64,000 nucleotides of DNA, from positions 3,006,501-3,070,500 of the forward strand of contig NZ_CP089391.1 of assembly GCF_027594865.1 (NCBI RefSeq). The letters run 5' to 3'. Source of the DNA: Bradyrhizobium xenonodulans. Its GTDB lineage: Bacteria > Pseudomonadota > Alphaproteobacteria > Rhizobiales > Xanthobacteraceae. Below, in pieces: positions 18,771 through 27,278 of the stretch; positions within the stretch are counted from its first letter, which is position 1, and each line of letters starts with the position of its first letter. Below the pieces are notes generated by a model. That model was not told the origin of the DNA, ran no database searches, and worked only from the letters and a program-made list of their open reading frames with translations. The translations under genes were made by a program, and so were the position numbers.

Positions 18771-19826
18771 TCAGACTTGAGCAAGTGGTTGCCGACGATT
18801 GAAATTGCGACAGGCCTCGATCAGCGGGCGCTCGACGAACAGGTGCAGCAGGCAGCCGCAGGCGATCGTGCCGGCGAAGACCACAACATAGATAACTTTC
18901 GGCGTCAGCGAGACATAGGCCGAAACCCTGATCATGACCTTGGCGAGCAGGCCGAGAAAGGCCTCATGGGTCAGGTAGATCGAATAGGATGCATCCCCGA
19001 TCAGGTTGAGAAGCCGCACGTTGGATGGCCACTGTCCGGCAGATTCCAGCGATGCTGCCCCGGCTATGATCAGGCCGAAGGCGATGGCGTAGGCGATCTG
19101 CGTCTGGCTGTAGGGCATGCCCTCGCTTTCGAGCGCATAGGCGGCGGCCAGCAGCGCCAGACCGGCTGGAAACGCGCATTTGACGACACTCGGCCTGCCG
19201 TTCGTCCAGCAGTGGAAGGCCAGGATACCGACAAGAAAATTGAGATTGAGCGACGTGAAATAGGTAGTCCACGGCGTCCAGCCGCTGCCATCTTGGTGCT
19301 GGAATATCGGCAGGCAGGCCAGCATCCATAGCGCAAAGACGGCCCTTCCAACATTCCTATTAATAATGAAGAGCGCGAAAACGAGATAGAAGGCCATTTC
19401 ATTGACGAGGGACCACGCCGGCGCGATCGGAAATTCCAGGCTGTCGAGGCGGACGAGGAATGCGGTCGAAATCCAGCGGCCGACGGTGTCCGGCAGCACG
19501 ACCGCTCCCGGCGTTCCAAATCCCATCGCCACCAGTGCGCAGAAGATGCCGACATAGACCCAATAGACCGGGAACACCCGCACAAAGCGGCGTGTCAGAT
19601 AGCGGCCCAGCTGGTCTGGGTTGCCGATATCGTGACGGTGGGCGAGGGCGATGACGAATCCCGAAAGTACGAAGAAGAAATCAACGCCCAAATTGCCGCG
19701 TCGGGTGAAGTTGGAAAACAGTTCCTCTCCAAGATAACGCGGCAGAGTCATCGTGAGCGAAAGATGGTAGCCGAGGACGGCCATTGCCGCAAAACCTCTG
19801 GCCTGCTGCAAGGCGTGCAATTGCAT
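18771..19826 (-). CDS. acyltransferase 3 family membrane protein
   Basis: A 351-residue multi-pass acyltransferase 3 protein. It begins LQQARGFAAMAVLGYHLSL, with the conserved Arg and His, followed by GVDFFFVLSGFVIALAHR. About ten hydrophobic segments follow. The start ATG 19826 has GGAGG upstream. The family transfers acyl groups to exported carbohydrates. The insertion sequence at 19954 sits about 130 bp upstream and may have displaced its original promoter. Confidence 0.87.
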   Translation of the reverse strand: MQLHALQQARGFAAMAVLGYHLSLTMTLPRYLGEELFSNFTRRGNLGVDFFFVLSGFVIALAHRHDIGNPDQLGRYLTRRFVRVFPVYWVYVGIFCALVAMGFGTPGAVVLPDTVGRWISTAFLVRLDSLEFPIAPAWSLVNEMAFYLVFALFIINRNVGRAVFALWMLACLPIFQHQDGSGWTPWTTYFTSLNLNFLVGILAFHCWTNGRPSVVKCAFPAGLALLAAAYALESEGMPYSQTQIAYAIAFGLIIAGAASLESAGQWPSNVRLLNLIGDASYSIYLTHEAFLGLLAKVMIRVSAYVSLTPKVIYVVVFAGTIACGCLLHLFVERPLIEACRNFNRRQPLAQV

Positions 19827-20017
19827 CGCTCAACCTCCACGAGGCATCAGATGAAGAGGTAGCATGTCTATCCTTTTACTGGAGGATTCGTCAAAAATGT
19901 CGTGGCTATAAGTAGGTAACCCTCGGCCGTTGCGCGAACTAAGTGGTCTGAGCTGACCTGAGCCCCTGAACTTCCTCCAAAAATGGGTAGAATCCGTCCA
20001 CCTTGAGGGAGACGGAG

Positions 20018-20284
20018 ATGAAGCAGTCGAGGTTCACGGAAGAGCGGATCATTGCGGTGTTGCGGGAGCACGAGGCAGGATCGAAGACCGGTGATGTTTG
20101 CCGGAAGCACGGGATCAGCAGCGCGACGTTCTACAAGTGGAAGGCCAAGTATGGTGGCCTGGACGTATCCGAAGCTCGACGCCTCAAGGTCCTTGCCGAC
20201 GAGAATGCGAAGCTGAAGAAGCTGTTGGCCGAGGCGATGCTCGACAACGCCATGCTAAAGGACCTCAATTCAAAAAAATGGTGA
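20018..20284 (+). CDS. IS3-family transposase OrfA
   Basis: An 88-residue OrfA with an N-terminal helix-turn-helix (MKQSRFTEERIIAVL, GDVCRKHGISSATFYKWKAK) and a leucine-rich coiled coil in the second half (KVLADENAKLKKLL). It binds the inverted repeats. The ATG at 20018 follows GGAG. Seven adenines at 20272-20278, just before the stop, form an A AAA AAA slip site for -1 frameshifting into OrfB. Confidence 0.92.
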   Translation: MKQSRFTEERIIAVLREHEAGSKTGDVCRKHGISSATFYKWKAKYGGLDVSEARRLKVLADENAKLKKLLAEAMLDNAMLKDLNSKKW

Positions 20285-21213
20285 CGCCCGTTGCAAGGCG
20301 GCAGGCTGTGGCTCACCTTTGTTCGAGTTTTGAGGTCAGTCAGCGGCGGGCGTGTGAAGTGATTGGGGCTGATCGGTCCTCGGTGCGTTATCTCAGCCTT
20401 CGGCCTGACGACGCGACCATTCGCGTCCGGCTGCGCGAGTTGGCGTCGGTGCGCCGGCGCTTTGGCTATCGCCGTCTGCTTCTCATGATCCGCAGTGAAG
20501 GCGTGCTTATCAACCACAAGAAGCTGAGGCGGCTGTATGCCGAGGAGCGGCTGCAGGTTCGCCGGCGAGGTGGACGCAAAAGAGCTCTCGGAACACGGGT
20601 TCCGATGGAGTTGCCGCAGGGACCGAACCAGCGCTGGTCACTGGATTTCGTCAGCGACACGCTGACCGACAGCCGACGCTTCCGTATCCTGGCTGTCGTT
20701 GATGACTTCACCCGGGAATGCATCGCATTGGTGGCCGACACGTCGTTGTCGGGGATCCGGGTGGGTCGTGAGCTCGATGCCGCGATCGCCCGACGAGGCC
20801 GCCCAACGATGATCGTCAGCGACAACGGGACCGAGCTCACCAGCATGGCCATCCTGCGTTGGTCGCAGCTCACCCGGATCGAGTGGCACTACATCGCGCC
20901 GGGCAAGCCGCAGCAGAATGCCTTCGTGGAAAGCTTCAATGGACGACTGCGCGACGAGTTGTTGAACGAGACGTTGTTCTCGTCACTCGATCATGCTCGG
21001 GAGCTGCTCGCCGAATGGCAGGACGATTACAACACCGTTCGTCCGCACAGCGGGATCGGCAACCTGCCGCCATCAACTTACGCCAGGCTAACAGCGTCCG
21101 AGATGCAACGGGACGGGACGCTGCGCTGTGTCGAGGGCTCCGCGCCCCGTCCCGTTGCATCACCAAGCCACACAGGCTCAAATGACCAAAGGATTCCGCC
21201 CATCGCTGGATGA
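20278..21213 (+). CDS. IS3-family transposase OrfB (DDE integrase core)
   Basis: A frame of about 311 residues in the -1 frame relative to OrfA, starting at ATG 20278 if independently translated; the active transposase is expected to be the OrfAB frameshift fusion. The HTH_21-like region RRFGYRRLLLMIRSEG precedes an rve-type core with catalytic acidic residues in WSLDFVSDTL, IVSDNGTEL and QNAFVESFNGRLRDELLNE. The final 35 or so residues run towards the right terminal repeat. No frame disruption is seen. Confidence 0.92.
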   Translation: MVTPVARRQAVAHLCSSFEVSQRRACEVIGADRSSVRYLSLRPDDATIRVRLRELASVRRRFGYRRLLLMIRSEGVLINHKKLRRLYAEERLQVRRRGGRKRALGTRVPMELPQGPNQRWSLDFVSDTLTDSRRFRILAVVDDFTRECIALVADTSLSGIRVGRELDAAIARRGRPTMIVSDNGTELTSMAILRWSQLTRIEWHYIAPGKPQQNAFVESFNGRLRDELLNETLFSSLDHARELLAEWQDDYNTVRPHSGIGNLPPSTYARLTASEMQRDGTLRCVEGSAPRPVASPSHTGSNDQRIPPIAG

Positions 21214-21235
21214 CCTTTGGGGCTCAGGTCAGAGC

Positions 21236-21310
21236 CCGCAGAGTCTTCCAAGAATGGTAGAGTCCGTCACCTTTGAAGGGATGGACCATGAAGCCAAGTC
21301 TGCTTGACGT
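21236..21310 (+). mobile_element. left-end remnant of a second IS3-type element
   Basis: The sequence directly after the intact IS resembles that element's own left subterminal region: CTTCCAAGAATGGTAGAGTCCGTC against CTTCCTCCAAAAATGGGTAGAATCCGTCC in the intact copy, then a GGGA stretch and ATGAAG. The intact IS therefore appears to have inserted into the edge of an older, related, now truncated copy. Confidence 0.55.
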
Positions 21311-21341
21311 TCGCTCCGGTCCGCGACGAGGGCCAGAGCGA

Positions 21342-22955
21342 TCATGTAAGCGGTGGGACCGGCAGCGGATTGTTGATGCGCGATGCAAACGGCTGCGAGC
21401 CCGATGCATCTATCTCGATGTTCGCGTACCAAACGGCCAACGGCAGGCCATCTAGGTTATTCCCTCGATACAACGCCAGATTCCACCAGAATGGTGCCCT
21501 GGCCTGCGTGCCAACTTGCACGCCGCTCCGATTCCAGAGCTGATTGCCATCGAGCCAAGTCTGCACAAACCCATTGGGATAGTTGTCCATCCGGAATGTC
21601 GTCCTCACGAAATGCCAACGGCCAGTCGCGCAGCTGACATAGGGAGAACTCCAGGTCGTCGGATCGATATGAACCCAGGCGCCATACCTCCCGTTACGAG
21701 CATAGAGCGCATGGGTTGGTCCGGAATTGACGCCGCCAGTCTGATCGTGAAGATTGGGAAGACCACAGAAGGTGCAGTCGAAGGTCGAGCCTGGCTCTAT
21801 GAAGAAGGCAAACGAGATGTCGCTGGTCACTTGCCACGGAATCAAGAGATGGGCGGTATTGAATTGAATTCGGTCGATGCTGGCCCCATCGAACGGGGCG
21901 TGATCACCTTTATGCACTTCGAAGCGATATAGATTGAGGTAGTTCGGATCGTTCACCTTGATCAGGCAATAGGGATAAGCCCCGGCACGACCCTGCAAGG
22001 ACCCATTAAGAGCACTCGTCGACGTCGTGACCGGATAAATGAGGTTGTTTCCGTTCCCGGTCGGGAGATGTTTGTAGGGCGCGACATTGGTCGGCCCCGT
22101 ACTCAAGCCGAGACCGCCGATCTTCGGCCTGACATCCATCGCGGTCAGGAAGCTATAGAGCGCCTTGCTGAAATCGAGCTGCTGCTGTGCTGTCAGCTTC
22201 GATCCATAATGCACGAAGGCAACCTGACGCGACGTGAAATGACCGCGCCCGCTCTTGAGGATCTGAACGGTGCCGGCGCCCGCACTGTGGGTTGCGGTGC
22301 CAGTGCCGATCGATGAGCCGTCGAGAAAGACCTGAATCTGCGCCGTTGTGTCATTCTGTTGTACTGTCCAATGTCCAACGGTCGAGCCGTAGACGCTGCT
22401 GAGGGAAATTCCATCTGACGTATTGAGGCCCGCTATGATGTTACTGATTACGGAGCCATTGGCCTTGTGACCGATAAACAGTTTTCCGCCATTGCACTGG
22501 AATGGACTGACGTCGTCGGATGTGCACTCGTTAAGACAAAAGTGCCCAAAAGCAGAATTGCCATCGGTAGCCTTGCCGCTGTTGACCTGGAAGTTGGTCG
22601 AGAACCAGCCTGTGGAGCCATCGCCTGCGAGGCAATTGTTGGCGTTATAGGAAATGGTGCCATTGGCAGCGAGGCGACCTGTGGCTGTGTTGACCCAGTT
22701 GTAGCTGCAAGCACTCTCGGATGGTGCGGCGAAGCAATAGAACAGATCGAGCGTCGCCCAGATGCCCCGTTGCTTGAGCGTGGTGATCAGGATATCGACC
22801 TGCTGCAGCCAGTCGCTGCTCGGTGCAGGCGAGATGGCAGAAGCGAGTGCATTGGTCTCATCGTTGACTGCTGGCATTGATAACCCGGCGGTCGTCCGCA
22901 TGGCGCTCGCCGTCGTGGTCGCCAACAATCCGGTAAGAAGATCGCGCCGCCGCAT
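21342..22955 (-). CDS. Tat-exported protein with lyase-like jelly-roll domain
   Basis: A 537-residue protein with a likely twin-arginine signal, MRRRDLLTGLLATTTASA. The first half (about 50-250) looks like a concanavalin-type jelly roll (VGHWTVQQNDTTAQIQVFLDG). The second half (about 320-520) resembles the heparin lyase I-like family and matches the N-terminal domain of the secreted protein at 24861: GDHAPFDGASIDR here, GDHAWFDGSSVDR there. I chose ATG 22955 because GAGGAG lies eight bases upstream; the frame could start at 22970. It may degrade or bind the exopolysaccharide outside the membrane. It is one of three lyase-like proteins in the locus. Its 3' end borders the IS remnant, but the C-terminus looks complete. 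Confidence 0.65.
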   Translation of the reverse strand: MRRRDLLTGLLATTTASAMRTTAGLSMPAVNDETNALASAISPAPSSDWLQQVDILITTLKQRGIWATLDLFYCFAAPSESACSYNWVNTATGRLAANGTISYNANNCLAGDGSTGWFSTNFQVNSGKATDGNSAFGHFCLNECTSDDVSPFQCNGGKLFIGHKANGSVISNIIAGLNTSDGISLSSVYGSTVGHWTVQQNDTTAQIQVFLDGSSIGTGTATHSAGAGTVQILKSGRGHFTSRQVAFVHYGSKLTAQQQLDFSKALYSFLTAMDVRPKIGGLGLSTGPTNVAPYKHLPTGNGNNLIYPVTTSTSALNGSLQGRAGAYPYCLIKVNDPNYLNLYRFEVHKGDHAPFDGASIDRIQFNTAHLLIPWQVTSDISFAFFIEPGSTFDCTFCGLPNLHDQTGGVNSGPTHALYARNGRYGAWVHIDPTTWSSPYVSCATGRWHFVRTTFRMDNYPNGFVQTWLDGNQLWNRSGVQVGTQARAPFWWNLALYRGNNLDGLPLAVWYANIEIDASGSQPFASRINNPLPVPPLT

Positions 22956-23337
22956 GTGCCGGCTCCTCAACGGTCTCGCCTATGTGATGAGAAGGACGCC
23001 CGACACCTTGTCACGCAGCGCGAGCGGAAGAATGTCGGATGGCGTTTCCAGCTTTGGGCAAGCGTCCGATGCATCATGGATGTCTGCACAAAGAGCCTCG
23101 GTTTCGCTGGTCGATTGGGTCGATGATAACGCGAAATCCAATGGAAGCCCGCGGGGTAATCCGAAAGGGCGGGCACCTGAGGCGAATTAGACCGTAGGAT
23201 ACGTGCGGATAACCACGTTACGTTGGACCTTTCGCACACCGTCGCCCAGGTCGCCCGGGCTGAACGCCCCCTGCTGAGTGCGCTGCATCGGAGAGGCCGG
23301 CCGGACGGGAAGTCAGCCTGCGCTAAGGAGCCAGTCG
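22956..23337. other. divergent intergenic region
   Basis: Shared upstream region of the leftward Tat protein and the rightward methyltransferase. It contains the best-matching copy of the regulatory box at 23154. No gene is supported. Confidence 0.55.
23154..23200 (+). promoter_or_regulatory. GGGTAATCC box plus -10-like hexamer
   Basis: GGGTAATCCGAAAGGG at 23154-23169 is closest to the consensus of the set. TAGGAT at 23195-23200 lies 41 bases from its first base. The methyltransferase start is about 140 bp downstream. Confidence 0.45.
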
Positions 23338-24123
23338 ATGAAAGCACGAACCCGGATTCCGCTGACGAACGGTTGGGATCACGCGATGGAGGTGATGTCC
23401 CGCGAGATTCGCTCGATCAAGGATCATGGCAAGGTTCTTGAGATCCTCGAAGCTGGCTGCGGCCAGAAGTGGGATCTCGACATCGGGGATGGCGGCTATG
23501 TGCTGACCGGGATCGACCTTGACCCCGAAGCCCTTCGCATCCGGCGCGACGAAACGAAGGACCTCCACGAAGGCATCGTCGGGGATCTGCGCACGGCCGA
23601 TTTTGGCCAGCGGACCTTCGACGTTATCTTCAACTCCTTCGTGCTGGAGCACGTGCCTGGGGCACAGCAGGTCCTGGAGAACTTCAACAGATGGACGAAA
23701 CCGGGCGGGCTGATCATCATCATGATCCCCGACCCTTATTCGGCGTACGGTTTCACCGCCAGGATGACGCCGCACTGGATTCACGTGCTCTTCTATCGGT
23801 TGATCCTCGGATGGAAGAACGCCGGCAAGCCAGGCTACGGCCCCTACAAGGTTACCTATGACCAAGTAGTGTCGCGCGAAGGCATTCGGACGTTCTGCGA
23901 AGAGAACGGACTGGTCCTGGCCGCCGAATACGGGATGCCTAGCAGCCACGGCCTGAACAACAACAGCCCCAAGCTGAAGCTGGTGGAAGCCTACAAGAAG
24001 GCGCTTCAGGTCCTGTCCCTCGGCCGCCTGAGCTCCGATTACAACGACATCATCTTTATCATCCGTAAACCGGCTCTTCGCGCGCGGGCGGACCTGCAGG
24101 TCAGCGCTGCCCTTCTCGCCTGA
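23338..24123 (+). CDS. class I SAM methyltransferase
   Basis: A 261-residue methyltransferase of the Methyltransf_11/23 type. Motif I is LEILEAGCGQKWDLDI, the acidic end of strand 2 is TGIDLDPEALRIRRDE, and post-I motifs FDVIFNSFVLEHVPGA and KPGGLIIIMIPDPYS follow. ATG 23338 has AAGGAG seven bases upstream, which decides the start over the longer frame from 23278. It could methylate a sugar or lipid carrier of the polysaccharide. It is the last clear gene of the polysaccharide region before the type I secretion unit. Confidence 0.8.
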   Translation: MKARTRIPLTNGWDHAMEVMSREIRSIKDHGKVLEILEAGCGQKWDLDIGDGGYVLTGIDLDPEALRIRRDETKDLHEGIVGDLRTADFGQRTFDVIFNSFVLEHVPGAQQVLENFNRWTKPGGLIIIMIPDPYSAYGFTARMTPHWIHVLFYRLILGWKNAGKPGYGPYKVTYDQVVSREGIRTFCEENGLVLAAEYGMPSSHGLNNNSPKLKLVEAYKKALQVLSLGRLSSDYNDIIFIIRKPALRARADLQVSAALLA

Positions 24124-24860
24124 TTTGCAGGCTCTAGCGCCGGGTCATATCTACCAAGCGTCGGTTGATCGCGCGGGACAGCGCCGTCACGCTTGCCGGC
24201 CCTCTCGTCAATGATCGGACGACACCGCCTTATCGCCAGGTCGGATTTCTATGAAGTCGCGGCGCGAACGGCAGAAGATCGAGATGTTGGCTCCAGTCTG
24301 AAGCGCTTCCTGCGCTTCGTCCGGCCCAGGTTGAGAGGCCCATCAGCGGCTCAAGTCGAATTCTCCTTGCTGCCACGGCTCAGAACTTTAGCAAGCAATA
24401 AACCGAGCGACCTCATGAGCGATGAAGCCGCGTTGCCTCCCTGTTTCGTTTGGGGCTCCAACGCGATCCCAGCGCGCATCGCGTGACTAAACTTTCCGGC
24501 GGAGACGACCTCTTTCTGCGAAAGAGCGGATGGCTATGAGGCGGATTATTGGGGACTGGTCGCGCAGTCCGGATTTTGAGGATCCGCAAGATCAACGTAA
24601 ACGAAACCAGTTCATACGTTGGTATAAATCATACTTTGAAAGTTTTTTCGCCACTTTTGCTTATTAACCCCCCAAGCCAGCACTCGGGGGGGCCAGTTCC
24701 CGATGCTTTGAAATCCGCTCGCAGTCCGAGGCTGCGATGCGTTGAAATGTGCTCGCGAAGCCAGTCTCTGCGAGCAGCGGTATGTTGCGCGCCATCGTGA
24801 TGCGCGGCACTGGAATGCTCGTCAACGCCAACCAGAAGCAGTAATTCGAAGGAGCCTGAA
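24124..24860. other. long gap upstream of type I secretion unit
   Basis: About 735 bp with no gene I can support. An AT-rich stretch near 24600-24660, including GGTATAAATC, is a plausible promoter zone, followed by CCCCCC and GGGGGG strings (about 24668-24692) that could form a short hairpin. The ribosome binding site GAAGGAG for the next gene is at the right end. Confidence 0.4.
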
Positions 24861-27170
24861 TTGGATACTACCGGCACGATCACGTCATTTTCGGCAACGC
24901 CGCAAACGTACCTGACCATTGGGGGCGACCGCTACTACGTTCAGACGCCGGGCAAGAGCTACAGCCTGACCAATCCCGATCCGCAGACCTTGCAATTTTC
25001 AATTCAACCTGGCGATCACGCCTGGTTTGACGGATCAAGTGTTGATCGCTCTGAAATCATGTGGGCGGGTACGGCCGGAAGCACGACCACCCAATACATT
25101 CCCCCGGGGACTCCCATCGCCATCGACTACCAGTTCGCGGTACAGCCCAACGGGCCAAACAACACATTCGTCAACAACGCATGGTTCTTTGTTACCGCAG
25201 AAATGCATGATGGCGGCACTGTGGCTGGAACCTCGCCGCCATTCGCAGTTCAGCTCAACGGCGACCATCTGCAGCTTGTCGCGCTCTATGTCCTGCCTGG
25301 CGGGAATCCCGCCCAGGGCTCCCCCGATCTGCATTATCAGGTTCTATGGACCGACCCGAACCCGATTGTTCCGGGGCATTATTACGACATCAACATCCAG
25401 GCCAACGTCTCGAACAGCGGCGGCGGCTATCTCAAGCTGGCGGTCGACGGCAAGCAGGTCGTGAACTATTCCGGCCCGCTGGGCTATGGCTCGCAGACCT
25501 ATTGGGAAGAAGGCCTCTATCGGAATGCAGGTCCTACCGAGAGCGTAACCGCCGACTTTCGCAGTCTGACGATGGTCACCGGATCGCAGGCGATCGGCTG
25601 GACGGGTGTGGGCGGCTCGCCCACAACGCCAACCACCCCGCCAAACGTCGCGCCGACAGTGACCCAAGCCTCCGCTTCACCGGGGACAGGTATCGAGCAT
25701 GCCGGCGATACCATCACATTGACGCTCGGCTTTAGCGAGGCTGTGACCGTCACGGGCACGCCCACACTGAAGCTCAACGACGGCAATACCGCCACCTATG
25801 TCGGTGGTTCCGGCACGGGTACGCTTACCTTCCACACCACGGTTGCATCGACCGACACCAACACTTCGGCGCTCGCCATCACCGGCGTCAATCTTCCGAG
25901 CGGTGCGAGCATCAAGGACGCCTCCGGTCTCGCGGCGAACCTGTCGGGCGCGGTGAAGACGTTCACCGGTCTCCAGATCGATCCGATCTCACCGGCGGTG
26001 ACGCAGGCCACGGCCACTCCGGGAACGGGTACCGAGCACGTCGGGGACACGATCACGCTGTCGCTCGCCTTCAACGAGGCCGTGACGGTAACAGGCACGC
26101 CCACGCTGTCGCTCAATGACGGCGGCAAGGCCACCTATGTCGGCGGGTCGGGCACGGGTACGCTCACCTTCAAAACGACTGTCGCGTCGACCGACACCAG
26201 CACCTCGGCGCTCGCCATCACCGGCGTGAATCTGCCGAGCGGTACGGCCATCAAAGACGCGAGCGGTATTGCGGCGAACCTGTCGGCTGCGGTGAAGACT
26301 TTCTCCGGCCTGGCGGTTTCGACGGCATCGACGACGCCGACCTCCCCAACGACGCCGACCACGCCGACGGCACCAACGACGCCGTCAGCGACCAAGCCGG
26401 TCCTCACCGTCGCGGATCACTCGCTCTGGGTGGCCGGAAGAGGCGGCTCCGTCGACCTGGGCACCAAGGTGACCACGACCGACTCCAACGATCACGTGAC
26501 CGTAAACATCACGGGGTTGCCGAGGTATGAGACCATCACCGACAAGCTCGACGGTCAAACGTTCCGTGGAAATAACATCACCCTCACGGCTGCGCAGGTC
26601 GACAGCGGACTGGAACTGCACTCGTACTATCGTGGCGGCGGCCATCCGACCGCAACGCTCACGCTGACTGCAAGTGCGAAGGATCCGACCACTGGTGCGG
26701 TTGCGACGGCTTCGCCACAGACCATCACCGTGGTGGATCCTCGACCAACGACGACCACGACCACGACGACGTCGTCGCACCACCACCACACCGCGACGGA
26801 TCATCAGCCTGTTGCCACCACGACGGCCGCGGCCCCGACGACCTCGCACACGACCGAGTCCACGGATCATCAGCACACGGCCTCTGCAAGCACGGGGTCC
26901 TTGGCAAACCAGGGCTTTGCGCTGCTCCAGCAGCACTTTGACCCGGCCGCCAGCACCCTGGCAACGACCGCTGCCCATCCGACCATTCCGGCGTTTCATC
27001 CGGCTGCAACCGGCACCACGATGGCGTCGTTCGCAAGTCAGAGCTTTGCGCTGCTGAACCAGTACTTGGCCGCTCACACCGGCCATGTGGACCCCGGTCA
27101 GATCGTGGCGGCTCTCTCGCACGCGACCGGTTTGGGGACCGACTCGTTGCTGGCCCGTCCGCAACACTAA
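24861..27170 (+). CDS. large repeat-containing protein, probable type I secretion substrate
   Basis: A 769-residue protein starting at TTG 24861 with GAAGGAG six bases upstream and no N-terminal signal peptide. Residues 1 to about 255 form a jelly-roll domain of the heparin lyase-like kind (PGDHAWFDGSSVDR, YLKLAVDGKQVVNYSG). Two 113-residue Ig-like repeats follow (from residues 265 and 378), almost identical, each with GDTITL and GGSGTGTLTF. A Pro/Thr linker, a further all-beta domain (about 515-630), a Thr/His-rich linker with SSHHHH, and a C-terminal part in which NQGFALLQQHF and SQSFALLNQYL are two versions of one motif complete it. The adjacent ABC exporter and adaptor suggest type I secretion. 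Likely a secreted polysaccharide-acting or adhesive protein; enzymatic activity is not shown. Confidence 0.75.
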   Translation: MDTTGTITSFSATPQTYLTIGGDRYYVQTPGKSYSLTNPDPQTLQFSIQPGDHAWFDGSSVDRSEIMWAGTAGSTTTQYIPPGTPIAIDYQFAVQPNGPNNTFVNNAWFFVTAEMHDGGTVAGTSPPFAVQLNGDHLQLVALYVLPGGNPAQGSPDLHYQVLWTDPNPIVPGHYYDINIQANVSNSGGGYLKLAVDGKQVVNYSGPLGYGSQTYWEEGLYRNAGPTESVTADFRSLTMVTGSQAIGWTGVGGSPTTPTTPPNVAPTVTQASASPGTGIEHAGDTITLTLGFSEAVTVTGTPTLKLNDGNTATYVGGSGTGTLTFHTTVASTDTNTSALAITGVNLPSGASIKDASGLAANLSGAVKTFTGLQIDPISPAVTQATATPGTGTEHVGDTITLSLAFNEAVTVTGTPTLSLNDGGKATYVGGSGTGTLTFKTTVASTDTSTSALAITGVNLPSGTAIKDASGIAANLSAAVKTFSGLAVSTASTTPTSPTTPTTPTAPTTPSATKPVLTVADHSLWVAGRGGSVDLGTKVTTTDSNDHVTVNITGLPRYETITDKLDGQTFRGNNITLTAAQVDSGLELHSYYRGGGHPTATLTLTASAKDPTTGAVATASPQTITVVDPRPTTTTTTTTSSHHHHTATDHQPVATTTAAAPTTSHTTESTDHQHTASASTGSLANQGFALLQQHFDPAASTLATTAAHPTIPAFHPAATGTTMASFASQSFALLNQYLAAHTGHVDPGQIVAALSHATGLGTDSLLARPQH
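25653..26330 (+). repeat. two tandem 339-bp coding repeats
   Basis: Copy one runs 25653-25991 and copy two from 25992. They encode the two Ig-like domains of the secreted protein and are highly similar at DNA level (for example ACCGACACCA-CAC, TCGGCGCTCGCCATCACCGG in both), indicating a recent duplication or gene conversion. Confidence 0.85.
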
Positions 27171-27177
27171 GGCCGAG

Positions 27178-27206
27178 CCGCACCCAGGCTCAACGCCTGG
27201 GTGCGG
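27178..27206 (+). terminator. hairpin between secreted protein and exporter genes
   Basis: A perfect 12-bp inverted repeat, CCGCACCCAGGC / GCCTGGGTGCGG, with a 5-base loop, starts seven bases after the stop codon. There is no T-run, so it may act as a partial terminator or as a 3' stabiliser that raises substrate mRNA over exporter mRNA. Confidence 0.65.
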
Positions 27207-27278
27207 CGCCGTCAATGTCTGGGAATGATGAGAAGGAACATCGTACGCGGCCGGTAGCCGCGAAGGGTTGAGTAATAA

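Larger units (their letters stand above)
19954..21231 (+). mobile_element. intact IS3-family insertion sequence (IS407-like group)
   Basis: A 1278-bp element with terminal inverted repeats: the left end begins TGACCTGAGCCCC and the right end is its exact complement over 13 bp. It is flanked by 4-bp direct repeats GAGC (19950-19953 and 21232-21235). The 4-bp duplication, the overlapping orfA/orfB with an A7 slip site, and a DDE integrase-like OrfB fit the IS407 group. Both frames are open, so it may be active or recently so. Confidence 0.9.

Noticed and set aside
25653..26330. Tandem repeats as a CRISPR-like or mobile repeat
   Set aside because: The 339-bp units keep the reading frame and encode Ig-like domains; no spacers or terminal repeats.
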